From Coleophoma eucalyptorum (lineage: Eukaryota; Ascomycota; Leotiomycetes; Helotiales; Dermateaceae): a stretch of DNA of 64,000 bases. The translations under genes were made by a program, and so were the position numbers. Location: NCBI GenBank assembly GCA_026120035.1, contig JALRME010000020.1, forward strand, positions 124,001 through 188,000, given 5' to 3'. The notes under the pieces were generated by a model. That model had not been told where the DNA came from. It worked only from the letters and a program-made list of their open reading frames with translations, and searched no databases. Shown here in pieces: positions 43,151 through 54,961 of this stretch; the stretch's first letter is position 1, and each line of letters begins with the position of its first letter.

Positions 43151-45705
43151 ATGGCGCCTGTTCAAGTCCCAGAGGCATCCTCCAACCAGCTGGTTTTGAG
43201 TAACATTACAGAGGGAGAGACGGTTTATCAGGTATGACATTTGCTTGCAATGCCTATTCCATGCCACCTTATTGAGAATGATTTATAGCGCTGCGTTCTC
43301 ATCACCGGCAATTGCCAGTCCAAATCAGACGAGGACTTCGTCGCCGTCACAACTCCAGATTTTCCTGAGCAGCTGTGGCCTGCATCAGGCGGCCGGTTCA
43401 AGTGTCTTGTCATATTATCTCCTGGCGCCAACGTACTCACTTTCAAGAGCCACCAAAATGGCAAACTCACTGAGACTTTGAATTTGTCAATCACTTATAT
43501 TCCCCTGCTCCAAACCCCTCCTCTCCATCTCGCCATTATGATCGCCAAAGATTCTCCGCTCTTGATTGACTGTCCTCCCCACAAGCGAGGAGCCATCTCC
43601 TCGACGCACTCAGACCTAGATGCAGCAATCAACAAATTCCGCATGACGGCTTACATGTGGCAAGCACTTACTGCTGAAGATCTCCGTGCCAAAGGTCTCG
43701 GTCGACGCTCATTCCGTCTCGATGACGAATGGACCACCGAGACCCTTAGTAGGGAATTTATCCAGAAATCTCACGAACATTCTGGGGATCATATGCGATC
43801 CACCGCCAAAATCCATCTTATTAGCACGGAGAAGACGGTTGCGCAATTGCGCGATGCTCAGGTTGCGCAACAAAATCCTCGTGCTAGAAAGAAGGATGAT
43901 TTGCACAAGTACTTCAGCGAGGCCTTGAAAGCCCATGGTGGAGTCTTTGCTTCTTCTGCTCACCCCGTCGTTGCTGGTATGATTCTTGACTCTACCTATT
44001 CTGCGGAGAAGAATCTCATTTTGGGTCATGCCGCTCTTGGTGCTTCACACCGTAATGGGCTCTCTCTGGGCATGTTCGGTAGCCATCTCACCTACAGCTG
44101 GCCACGGTTCATGGAAGAGGTGCCTTCGTGCCTTTTGGATACCGCGGTCCCTGGCGATACTGTCGGGAATGACAATGGCGAGTGTGGTACGATGTGGGAG
44201 ACTTGCTCTATCGGCCAAGGCGCGTTTTTACACGAAGTTGGTCATGCATTTGGAGCACCACATACTACCGGAATCATGGCTCGAGGATACGCACAAGACT
44301 GGCCAAAGAACTTCTTAACGAAAACAGCTTACTGTGCACATACCAAAATAGCTGGGGATTATGTAATTGACGGGGAGACCGAGAACAACGCATCTTGGGA
44401 TCTCAGTGATGCTCTGTCTTTTAGGGCCTATCCTCATTTCAGACTCCCCAGTGATGAGGTTCAGAGTAAAGAAATGCGCGAGGCTGTGCCCAGTGTGCAT
44501 GTTGTATACGAAGATGGCGAAGCCGAATTCTTGCGCTTGGTGATTGAATCACCGGCACAAATCGTACGCATCAAATTCGACAATGTAGTTGAAACTGAGC
44601 CAACTGTTTGCAAGCCCACCACCAAAATCCAGTTTACTCGCAATGAATTGGAGGCACGTTTCGATCCTAGCAAGCCGCTTGCATTAGAAGTGCTAGGTTT
44701 GAATGGAAAATCTCGAGAGATCAGTAACGTCTGGAGATTGTTCGCAAATATCTCATTCATTCCTATACCTGGAACATCAATCGCACTTCAAAAGCGTAGT
44801 ATTATGTCTGAAAGGTTGGAATCTACAATTGAGACTACTTTCCCAAATAACTCCTGGGATTGGGTAGTTCTGCTCAATGAATTAGGCGCAGATGGTTCTT
44901 GTGAGTTATCGCAATAGTAAACCTAGGATATGTCAGATGCTAACTCCACACAGTGACCCCTGCTGTGACGATCGATTCTCGTGTTGGCTGTGTATTGGAT
45001 GGAGCAGTTGTCTATTATGAAGATGGGCACAAAACTCCTTGTGGACCTCGTTGGGGCCGTTCAGGCCATAATCATTCCTTTGGTTGGTACCTTCATTGGT
45101 TTATTCCATGAACAGAAGCTGACTTTGAAAACTCTCAGGTGGTCATGCCTCCCAGAAGATTACCATTCCAAAAGGCGTTGAAGTTACCAAGGTCGAGGTC
45201 TCTGGCGACAATGAGCTAAATGGTCTCCGCTTCACACTCTCTGATGGAACCGCCGGAGGGTATATATATGAGGAGTCGGCTACGGGCGAACTTGGTAAGA
45301 TATTCTTTTACCAAAACTTTACAATCCTCACTTTCTATGATTTTCGAGACTAATCCTTAATTAATAGAAGCTTCAGCAGACGAGAAAATCGTTGGATTCT
45401 TCGGCCGCAGCGACTGGGGGGCCGGTTTCAATGGGATCCAAGAATTCGGAATCCTCACTGCTCCTCGTGATGTAGAATTACCACTTTCTGTCTATTCAAT
45501 GCCAGAGTTGCAGAATACGGATGGTGGAAATGGACCAGTAAGTGCATTCAAAGTGGAGCCTAGGAGACTCGCGCATACTGACTTTCTTGTTGCGCTCTAG
45601 AGAGGCCAGTTGAAGAGGAAACGCGACCAAGACGATGATGGCAATGATGACCAGGACGAATGTGAGGAAGGTACTGAGAGCGAGAATGAAGAGATGGAGT
45701 TTTGA
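43151..45705 (+). CDS. Zinc metallopeptidase (YIL108W type) with jacalin-like C-terminal domain, 750 aa
   Basis: Putative metzincin-like peptidase of the fungal family represented by yeast YIL108W. Exons 43151-43231, 43289-44900, 44954-45082, 45139-45294, 45368-45537 and 45601-45705; 2253 nt; the introns are 53-73 nt. The zinc site HEVGHAFGAPH lies at residues 342-352 (HExxHxxGxxH, third ligand present). A beta-rich jacalin-like lectin domain follows at about 565-700 (SRVGCVLDGAVVYYEDG, KITIPKGVEVTKVEV, VGFFGRSDWG). The last exon encodes a short acidic, basic-start tail (RGQLKRKRDQDDDG) that could be a nuclear signal. No signal peptide is seen, so the protein is probably intracellular. Function in yeast is unclear. 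Confidence 0.92.
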
Positions 45706-46612
45706 CTGCTTTTCCTTTGCTTTGTCTTCTTTTTCAGGCTTTTCGGCGTTATTGGTTGATTTATATGGAGTTTTGATGTCATGCCGTGTTATATACAGAA
45801 CTTTGAGTTTATACTATGCGTCTTTTATCTGGGGTTCATGACAGGTAGAGTTTCAATGGGCTACCCCAATTCTATTGGTTTTCAATTGCAGGACCGAGCT
45901 CCACAGTGACTTCGCGAGCGTTGGTTTTGCTACTCTGGCTGAATGAAGGCAGCAGATAACTTATAATGAAAATGAGATTCCATATCTTGCAGAAATCCAA
46001 TGAGGAACCCACCAGGGCATTCCTTCCTACTCACAGCTGATTTACCAGGGGTGGTGCCATAGGATGGTGGTGGCTACGCGCTGGACCATCTCGTCACCTC
46101 GAGCTCGGTCGTTAATTCGTCTGATTTTCTGGCATCCCAACTTCTGAAACCCTGCCGTCTCATCTTCCTCCTTTTGACACAATGACACGCCGAACATCCG
46201 AGTCTAAGCGCCCGACTCTTCAAGAACCTCCTACACCTCCTGTCTGAACCCATCCAAAATCAGAAGACTTGCGACGAAGCAGAAAGCCCGGCTCGAATCT
46301 CCCGGTGTCATGCAATGACCAGTTCCGTGCATGCATAGTCCTTATCCGTAAGCGAACAGAGAGGTAAGGTAAGGTATATGGGCCCATCGTCACCAATTCA
46401 ACTGAGCCTTTTTGCCTTCTTCTAGTTCTCTTTTCCTTCACTCCCTTGGAACTCTTGACCTCTGTTGCTTTTGTTTTCCCGCCTGTTCATAATATACAAG
46501 CTGCTGGCCAGATCCCCTCACCTCCTCTTCGACCTACCAACTGCGCACCAAAATCCCCATCTACCTACCGTCAACCCCCCCCCCCCCCGGCGAATAATCC
46601 ACCAAGCTCAAA
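45706..46612. promoter_or_regulatory. Intergenic region; long C-tract before the next start
   Basis: About 900 bp without a supported gene. The leader of the 88-aa gene is strongly pyrimidine-rich and contains 14 consecutive cytosines at 46575-46588, only 24 nt before the ATG at 46613. Confidence 0.55.
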
Positions 46613-46879
46613 ATGGGACAGAATCTCTCCTCCACAAAGGTCGTCGACACTTCAAAGGACGTCGTCGACGGCCCCGACAGTCAGAACGACATCCACCTGG
46701 CAATCATATGGGGTTCCTCCCTTTACGCCATCGGAATGATCTGGTTCGCAATCGCGCTGATCGATCGCTGGAGAGGACCAAACGGAGATCGGAAAACGGG
46801 ATTTCCGAGCGTCGTCGCAGCGTTTATATTGAGTTCGGGTTGGCCTCTTATTGCAGTCTATTTGATGATGCAGGAGTAG
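46613..46879 (+). CDS. Small two-pass membrane protein with possible N-myristoylation, 88 aa
   Basis: Single exon from ATG 46613 (context AAAATGG) to TAG 46879. The N-terminus MGQNLSSTK fits the N-myristoylation pattern (Gly2, Ser6). Two hydrophobic segments follow a charged stretch: LAIIWGSSLYAIGMIWFAIA at about residues 29-48 and VVAAFILSSGWPLIAVYLMM at about 67-86, with a polar loop of about 18 residues (DRWRGPNGDRKTG) between them. No family recognised. The clear pyrimidine-rich leader and intact frame support a genuine gene. Location inferred is a membrane compartment, the N-terminus probably facing the cytosol. Confidence 0.75.
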   Translation: MGQNLSSTKVVDTSKDVVDGPDSQNDIHLAIIWGSSLYAIGMIWFAIALIDRWRGPNGDRKTGFPSVVAAFILSSGWPLIAVYLMMQE

Positions 46880-48091
46880 GCCGAACGATGAGCGGCCGTT
46901 TTAAGGAAGCACGAGTTGGGATGTACATGAGAATGCAGGGTTTGAAGACTTGGCAGGGCTGAGGATAATTCTTGTGTTGCATTGGTCTGGATGGAGTTTA
47001 CGCTAGGGGTTCTTTTTGGAGGTCAGATTCCTTGCGGGTTATACAATGAAGGCATGGTAACTTGCTGCAAGTTATCAAGGGCCTCTTTCGCGTTGGTGTG
47101 CCATCAGTTCCTGGCAGTAGGACGATGGATGCACATGGACAGTCGCTCTGTCGACTCCCTTGGTGCATAATACACCAATAAGCTAGTTATGAGGACAGTC
47201 GGGTAATAAGAACAGAAAGTCCTACTCATACCTGTCTACACACAAACTGCCTGCGGCTATAATTGAATATCATCCACACGATAATCTTGCCTGATTCTCA
47301 GCCCTACCAACCTTGACTGTGAAATTCATAAAAAACAAACATACTTTGGATTATCGAATTAAATACCCGAGAATCATCAGGCTTAGCGGTGCATACCGAT
47401 TTGGGTGGTGGCTGAGTTGTACCGAGGTATATGGGTCAAGTATTACAAGGTACCCTACAGCGTCAAAGTGTTGAATTCTACAGTATCCTGCCTCGCTACT
47501 CGTATTTTAGTACGTCTGACAATAGAAGCAAGGGAATAGGAGATAAAATACTCTTTGGTAGTAGTAATTTGTAAACAACTATAAGGAAGCCAGAAATTCG
47601 ATCGTATACTTTTGCTTATAAGGTTCTTTCGAGTGAAATAACTAGAGGCCTTACGTATGTTACAAAGAGAAAGTTTTAGGGTTATAGATAAGCCTAGTTT
47701 ATAGGGACAAATAAGTATCGTAGAGCTAAATTCTTCATTTGGCCTGTCATCCCGATCGCCAATGTTCTCCGCCCCCGAAAGCCAAGGCTTGTCACGGGGA
47801 TTACTACTATTGCAGTCTAAAAATTGGGTCGTTGGCTTTTCATTCAGCTTAGAATCAGTACAGCTTATCGATTAGGCCACAGCGCTGCGGCTGAAGTGGC
47901 ACAGCATTTGTTTAAAAAGAGCACGAAGGCACATTTCTACATGGCTACAGTCGCGTGGCTTTCGTTGTTTTGTTTTCGTTTCCTTTGGGATTGGAAATTA
48001 ATTTGTAGTGTCTTTTACTCGCAAGACCGGCTTGTCATTCCTGTCTGAAGACAAGCACAAATCGTGGGTGGCATCATAGTTGGTAGTTCTG
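46880..48091. other. Intergenic region, no gene supported
   Basis: About 1.2 kb. AT-rich in the middle (47200-47800), with no ORF longer than about 75 codons beginning at ATG that resembles protein. It should contain the promoter of the L-domain gene. Confidence 0.55.
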
Positions 48092-49801
48092 ATGATTTGG
48101 CTGCGAAGTCTACAATTTGTGTTGTCGCTGGCTTACATTGTCCATGGAGGTAGGTGCTGCATACCGACAGCCAAAGTGCTCTTCCTTCTATGCAAATAAC
48201 CTGACAGCTCAAATTCAGTCACATTCACGCCGGATCAGAACGGCTACTGCAGTGAAAATGGCACTGCCTACTGGTGGAATGAGGATCCAATCCCTGATTG
48301 GGACATTTCTGACCAAAGTGATGCCGATGCTCTCACTCTCACAGGGTGCACTTCAGTTAGAGCCAATATCCGGATCAACAGTGACACAGTCAATTCCATA
48401 GAGCTCAATGGGATACAGAGCGTAAGCTCACTCAGCATAATATCAAGTCCAGCCTTCATTTCTTTCAAGGCGGCCAACTTAACCACTATCAACGACACCT
48501 TCACGCTGCATGATTTACCTAAGCTCATGACACTCGATCTCCCGGCGTTCAAATATGCGAGCCTGCTGGAATGGAGTGACCTTCCCAAGATCGGGGATGT
48601 GTCCACTTGGAGCACGAATGCCAGAGCTAGCGCACTGTCCATCTGGAATACGGCTCTAGAATACATAATATTTTTGGGAAACACCACTGCTTGCTGTGGG
48701 GCAGGTCTCGATACTAGCTACAACTACGTGAACATCACTGACAACAGCCAGCTGGCAAACATCAACTTGCGCAATATAGTCTATATCGATAATTGGGCCA
48801 ATATCTCAGGCAATGGTGGTGGTTCTCTACAGATGATCGATTTAAGCAATCTTTATGAAGCCACAGAGGTTTTTATTAGTGACACCCGGGACCTTCTGCT
48901 CCCATCGCTCCGCATATCAACTCAGAATCTCAGTATCGTGAATTCCCCGGCACTACGCGTTCTGGATCTAAGTGCGCTGGAGAAAGTCGGCACAACCTTT
49001 TCTCTCATTGGGAATGGGGCACTCTGGAATCTCGATGTGACAAACCTGACACGAACGGGCGGTCTGATAATAGAGAATAATGGAGTCACTACGATCGACT
49101 TTCCATCACTATTGCTATCTGGTGACACGACCATCGCAGGAAATTTTGACTCGTGAGTGCCCTTCCTTCTTGGCTCCTGTGCCCGCCAAGTGGGGCAAGA
49201 AGTGAATGCAGCATTCAAGGCTGATAGTAGTTGCTCTAGCATCGAACTCCCAAAGCACTATTCGTGGTTTGACGGGCCCGTGAACATCAGCAGTACTTCA
49301 AACTCTCTCAACTGCTCAACAATGGACGAGTTACATTACGCAACAACCGAGGATCGGCTGGAAGACTACAGATACAAATGCCAAGCAATCCCATATGGTG
49401 GGACAAAAGACGTTGCTGTGCATCACATCTTTCCTTCGGAGAAATCAAAATCCAGCAAGACCGTACCAAACTGGCACATAATTTTAGGATGCGTGCTAGC
49501 TGTTGTTGCTCTCTTGTTGGGTTGTCTCTGGTGGTGGTGGAAAGCAGGCAAAAGATCTGCTACTGCGGCTGCATGTGAGAATGGTACAGCTGAATCGGGT
49601 TTGGAGTTGCCACCTAGGTACAGAAGGACTGGGTTGGAGAATGAGGTTCCTCCAGCTTATAAGGAGAGTCCGGATGTTACGGAAACTAATAGAGGAAGTA
49701 CTAGTAGTGTACAGAGTGCCGGCATATCAGGCACTGTAGCACCTGGTGAACCTACTCCGAGTTATGAGGAGAGGGGACATCAAAGTGATAGTAATAGATA
49801 A
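48092..49801 (+). CDS. Single-pass membrane protein with receptor-L/ECM33-like ectodomain, 526 aa
   Basis: Exons 48092-48153, 48208-49152 and 49228-49801; 1581 nt; the first donor is GTGCTG, chosen because it alone keeps the frame. Residues 1-20 form a signal peptide (MIWLRSLQFVLSLAYIVHG). The ectodomain (to about 415) has leucine/isoleucine-spaced beta-helix repeats as in receptor L-domain and ECM33/SPS2 wall proteins (LTLTGCTSVRANIRI, LSIISSPAFISF, LPKLMTLDLPAF, LDLSALEKVGTTF), many N-glycosylation sites and paired Cys. Unlike ECM33 it ends not in a GPI signal but in a membrane helix (IILGCVLAVVALLLGCLWWWW, about 418-440) plus a cytosolic tail of about 85 residues with two PPxY motifs, PPRY (about 467) and PPAY (about 482). 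A sensor or wall-linked role is inferred. Confidence 0.85.
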
Positions 49802-51666
49802 TGCTATAATCGTATTTTTTCGAATCCGTATTCCTTTGACAGATTCATGCCACCCGATAGAGCCTTTTGTGATTTGACTCTCAGCTGTATCCACGAATCA
49901 CTAATTGTAAGAATGCGAGGTGACCTTGGACAAATAGACTTTTGACAGTCAGAGAAACATAATCCCACATTGTTACAGAAACAGATAAAAGTAGACTGAA
50001 GTATAATTTAGCAGCCTCTCGCATCAATGAGCCAATGAAGGCCGGGATTGACTCCTAAGAATTACCAAAGGTGGCTTGCCTATCATTTACATTTGCCGTG
50101 CGCCTCAAACCCAGTTGGACTTCCTCTACGCGGAAATAAACCAAGTGGTTGACTAAGACTACTGTGCAATAAACTATATTTCACTTGTCATAACCCGGCA
50201 CTACATTATGGTTGCCAACTTGCGTCATAGATCTGTTGTACCTCTCCATCGCTCAAGTCAAATTTGGCTGTAGCTTACACTTAGATTTAAGCGAATACGT
50301 CGACGTTCACAGCCAGCCAACCCCGAGGCTCGAGCAGCATCATTTCTCAGCTGCTTCATAGATACAAAACCTTGGATCAGGCAGAAAAGCAGTTGACGGA
50401 CTAGTATGCGTTTCTGTATTGAAGACTCGATGATGGTTAGTGTCTTTCTAGGCAAGGAGGCGGGTTATGATCAGTGACATTCTAATAGCTCGGCTTAGCA
50501 CGTTGACTTTTCATCTGAGTAGACGCATTTCCGATCATAGAACAGCTTACTTGCATGCCTAAAACCTTATGAAGACCACAGAGAAAATAAAATACTCACA
50601 GAGCAAGTAAACCCGTCACCTTGAGAGATTTAAGCCAGTAATTGAATGGGGATCGACATGAACGAGGAGACGGGGCAGAGATTTAATTATCACCAGAGTC
50701 GTGTATGTCTCAAAGTCAAGTTTTGTTACTTCCGTATGCAGATATATAGATTTGGTTTATGTACACTCTATGTAGATACCAGCACACAGCCTTCAGTCCA
50801 GGATTTGAACATAGTGCGAGAGACGTTAGGAAGAAAGAGGGTATGAGGAATCTGAAGTCTACGATATTCCCTAGCAATTTCAAATTTGTACGTACATCTA
50901 GAGTTGCCTGCTGACCTGGCTAACTCATGAATATTGTATGATCGACAAGGCAATCAAAGTCAAGGAGTGATGCACGTTGGAAGGGACACGAATGCAAGGA
51001 CAAAGGCTGAATGGGGTACGGAAGAGGCTGACAACTGCCGTCGCTTATCTCGTTGGATCGCTCGTACTCGAACTTGCCTTTTACTTCCTTGGCGTACAAT
51101 CCTCCTGTCTTAAACTGGCTACCTCAAAGTTATTGCGATCGTGGAAACACCTGAGAGTAGGTATTCCCTACATAGCAAAGCGACACTCACGTTTCTGTTC
51201 CATACGCAGTCGATCCTCACCACGGGAAAGGAGTACGCGTGAGAAAACCTTCAAAGTAGATCCTGTTCAGCTGGATGACGAGGGAGCTCGCGAGTTTTGT
51301 ATTTACTGTACCACCTTGCGTGGTTCTCCACGAGCCGGCCACTCAGGTTCTAGATATCTCATCTCAAATAACTTCTGAATAGAAGTTATTCCAAGTCAGA
51401 AATTATAATGGGAGACCTACAAAAAAACAGCTTCACGTAAGAAAATGTCAGGCGTCATCAATGTTGAGAGTTGATCGGAATCCCATTGAAGACAGAACTT
51501 CTATAAGGGGAGGCATTATTTCTCTCCTAGACAGATTCCACAAGCACATCATCCATCAACAACTTCATAGCAACAGCACAAGCCTCAAAACACTTCTCGC
51601 AATCTTGCTACCACTCAAATATAATCCCACTTCATCACCATCATACTCCAAATCAATAACGCAAAA
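49802..51666. other. Intergenic region upstream of the secreted-protein gene
   Basis: About 1.9 kb with no supported gene; open frames start at non-ATG codons or are short. A TATAAGG element at about 51500 lies some 165 nt before the ATG at 51667 and the sequence in between is A/C-rich like a leader. Confidence 0.5.
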
Positions 51667-52071
51667 ATGCAATTCACCGAGATATCCACAGCAGTCATTG
51701 CTCTTCTCGCCAATACCATCCTAGCCCTCCCTACAGCCGTCGAAATCACCGAGAGAGCACCAGAAGCCTCTTCCGGTCTCGCAGCCCGCCAGGCAGGATC
51801 ATCCTGTGGATGGACGAACAACGGTCTCTGGTTCAGCTATGCAGTGGTTATTGCCAATGGCCAGGGCTTTGGTCTCTGCCAGGGCTTTCTCGACAACCTT
51901 CACGGTCAATGTGGTCTTGGTATTACCAACTGGTCCTGTGGCGATGATGCCGCCGGGACTACAACTGCTACCTTCAATACCCCGGATACCTGTGGTGGCA
52001 AGAATGTCGGGAATGCTATCTATGTTTCTACCAGCCCAAATTTGAGTGGCGTGACTTGTGTCCAGAACTGA
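51667..52071 (+). CDS. Small secreted cysteine-containing protein, effector-like, 134 aa
   Basis: Single exon from ATG 51667 to TGA 52071. Signal peptide at residues 1-20 (MQFTEISTAVIALLANTILA), then a short pro-like segment rich in Glu/Ala/Arg (ITERAPEASSGLAARQAG) and a mature part with six Cys, each isolated (SSCGW, GLCQG, GQCGL, WSCGD, DTCGG, VTCVQ). Mature size is about 95 residues, Gly/Asn/Thr-rich and without membrane segments. Small secreted proteins of this kind are often host- or wall-interacting in plant-associated moulds, but no known family is recognised, so effector is a structural description, not a shown role. No intron is needed. Confidence 0.82.
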   Translation: MQFTEISTAVIALLANTILALPTAVEITERAPEASSGLAARQAGSSCGWTNNGLWFSYAVVIANGQGFGLCQGFLDNLHGQCGLGITNWSCGDDAAGTTTATFNTPDTCGGKNVGNAIYVSTSPNLSGVTCVQN

Positions 52072-52613
52072 GCACAGATGGTGTATAATGGAGAAACCCA
52101 AAAGTTGAGATTTATGGTTGAACCATTGGAAGATATTGGGCACAAGTGAGAGAGGGGGGATGTTACAGCTTGGATATCATATGCGAGTTTGGAAGTTGAG
52201 AATAGCACACGGTTATTAAAATCCAACTAGCAAGAGTATACTCACTCGTTGACACTTTCTGCAAAAAAAAATTTATCTTTGGAATTGCACTATTACTTTA
52301 ATTCACTAACTCACCCGTGACTATATTACTCTCGTGATTGCATGATAGGACGTTGAACGAAGAAGGAAAACTCCTCTTGGGTGTAACGACAACTCAGCCT
52401 CATTGGTATCGTCCTTAGTAATTAGTAGATCGAAACATGCTAGAATGAAAGCTTTGATCGGTAGCATAATAAGTTGACTAGTTTTGAATAAAACATGCAC
52501 GGGATAATGGAGTAGATGCACCAAGGTTTTTACTGTTGCAATTCTGAATTGGATTTGACTAATTTGAACTTCGTCTAAACCTATCAAATTTTGCTCACAG
52601 AGCTCCCACTCCT
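52072..52613. other. Intergenic region between convergent genes
   Basis: About 540 bp between the secreted-protein gene and the SDR 3' end. A minus frame at 52321-52587 directly follows the SDR stop and reads as its 3' UTR rather than a gene. Confidence 0.5.
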
Positions 52614-53476
52614 TTACCAGGGCTGAATCATATCTTTTCTCATAACCTTTCCTGCGTCGGCATCCCGCTTTCCCTCAATAACGTCTTTGACGAAATTGCC
52701 ACCAATGCTAGGATCTATTGCACCCAGCTTCGCATTATCCTCGCCCGCTAGACCAGTGGCCAAGTAACCTGGTGAGATATTCAACACCTTGATAGGGTCA
52801 TTCTGTAAGATTCGGCACCAGTCTCGAACAACCATGTTCATGCCCGTCTTGCTAGCACGGTAGCCGAGGATGTTGCGGCTTTCGGGCTTGGGCCACCCAG
52901 CCGGTACGTCTGCGTTGATGGGCATTTTGGTGTTATATGTTTCCGAGAGAGAGCTGGTGCCACTGGTGATGAAGAGCAGGCGCGCATCTTGAGATGCGAG
53001 GAGCAATGGGATGAATTTACTGGTCATAATGTGGGTGCTGACCGTGTTGAGATTATAAGACGCATTCCAGGATTCTCGGAGTGTCATCTGCCCTTTTGGC
53101 TTAACTTCATTGTCAAAAGATCCACCTAATATAGTCGTTAGAGCGTGAATTTGAGAATAGAGTTCCCATGCATTAGATACTGACCGGCGTTGTTGACCAA
53201 TGTGTCGAGCTTTCCATATTTTTTTGTGATGTCATTGAACGCCTTTTCAATAGATGCATCATCTGTAATATCGATTTGTTGTGTGGACAGTGAGCTAAGG
53301 CTGTCCTTGTTTTCGCTCTGGAGCTTTTTGATCGCATCCTCTCCCTTGGAAACTGTGCGGCATCCGACGATAATCTCGTAGGGCTTAGGAGACTGAGAAA
53401 GCGCTTTGATAATCTCGTAGCCCAGGCCGGTGTTGGCACCGGTCACAAGGATGATATGTTTTGCGCCTGCTGCCAT
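52614..53476 (-). CDS. Short-chain dehydrogenase, carbonyl-reductase-like, 267 aa
   Basis: NADPH-type SDR resembling carbonyl reductases. Exons (minus) 53476-53185 and 53125-52614; 59-nt intron; 804 nt. The ATG at 53476 gives MAAGAKHIILVTGANTGLGY with the cofactor motif TGANTGLG. A basic CRTVSKG follows the second strand (NADPH preference is suggested by the Arg). The LVNNAG motif is completed across the splice junction. Catalytic residues: Ser in LFITSGTSSL and GYRASK (YxxxK). The later block LNISPGYLATGLAG has the PG loop. There is no targeting peptide, so it is probably cytosolic. Substrate unknown. Confidence 0.92.
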
Positions 53477-54961
53477 GCTTATGGTTGTAAAACGTATTGG
53501 GGTCAATGTATATTGGCTGGCACTGGAGAAGGGGGGGTGGGATGACTTCAGAATTTTATTTCTTGCTTGTTATTCTCAGAAATAGAAAAAGTTGGTCTTT
53601 TTACCTTTATATAATGTCACTATTGCTGGAAGGCTTCGGGAACTTAGTTCTTATCTCCGCACCCGAGCGGCACTGCACTACAGAGAAGTCTCCCTCCTAT
53701 CCTCGTGTATGCGTCACAAATGGCCCGGATAAATCATCACAATACGGGGCGTGAAATCCCGAGCCTATCAAAACCTATAACCCGGCTACTTTGGATTCAA
53801 TTGAATTTCATTCTTTATTGTAAAATCCAGAGCTGCTTTGATAGTATTCTCGTCGGCAATGGAGTTAAGCTCGTAGCAGCGAAGGTAGAACGGTAGAACC
53901 TCGCTATGTCCATGGACATAACTAAGCGGCGAAGCGCGGCAGATTGGTGTGATTAGTCAGCCAGACCATGACGACCTTTCCGTCTCATCATAAGCCTAGG
54001 TATCGACTTGTAGCAAATGAACTTACCAGAGACAACAAGATATGGAGAGTCTATCATTCATTGCTTTAACCCTATTTGTGACAGGGCCAAGCAGCGCTAC
54101 CCAAGTAGGTGGCTTATTGCTGGTAAACATTAACCCCTCTCCAAGCACTCCAGTTGTAGCGGTAAGCCTAATGAGCCGCCCGAGCCTACATATATTTGAC
54201 GGCTGCACCAACGTCCATCCAACAGCATATACGAAGGCTTACAGCCTGTCATCTGTCCCAAAGATTTGGTGCAACTCCAAACTATGCAAGCTAGAAACTT
54301 TGATGTACGTAAGCCGCCGTGAGAGGCAGTTGTACCAGCTTCGATGCAGTGCTCGTTTAAAATTCTCTAGCGTTGCGCCTTGCTTTGTCCGACTGACCAA
54401 ACAAACCTTCATGGTGTTGACAGTTGAGAGCTAATCCCGAGTACTTGCAGGTGCGTCCCGAGCCGAAAGGCTGCGAGGATCTTGCTATTTCGGATTTTCG
54501 TGCTTGAAGGCTGTGTCATGAAGTGTCTGTCTCCAATAGGGGCTGTTTTGAATATACCTGATGAATTTTGGTTTCACCTGTGCCTATAGATAGCAACTGT
54601 TAGGTGTAAAAGGCACATTTTTTCGGTGCGTGGCACAAAGTACAACACTTGCACCTGAACACAACAACACGCAACCCAAAAACTTATTGGAGTACTGATT
54701 TCACAGGTGTCACCGCACTGGGAAAGCGCTTGCCGACAAGAGCAATAAGGTTGTGCACGATCCACTCCTGTGCTTCTCTCCACTGCAATTAAGCTCCTTG
54801 CAGCTCGAGCGACAATCGTTACTATTCGCAGAATCGCTCGTTGAACTCTGATTTCCTAGTCTCCCAGTCTCCGGGTTGTGTCTTATAACCAAACAGCTGC
54901 TCTCCCTTTCAGGAGTGTTTCGTCTTAGAATCCATCCTTTGACTTGCTCGCTACGGAAGAC
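53477..54961. other. Intergenic region between divergent genes
   Basis: About 1.5 kb. A plus frame at 54042-54434 begins MESLSFIALTLFVTG and has a signal-peptide-like start but no supporting motifs, and its composition suggests chance; it is not annotated. Confidence 0.5.

Noticed and set aside
50977..51378. 133-codon frame before the secreted-protein gene
   Set aside because: Begins at a non-ATG codon, basic-rich with no motif.
54042..54434. 130-codon plus frame with signal-like start
   Set aside because: No conserved pattern beyond the hydrophobic start and an unlikely composition.
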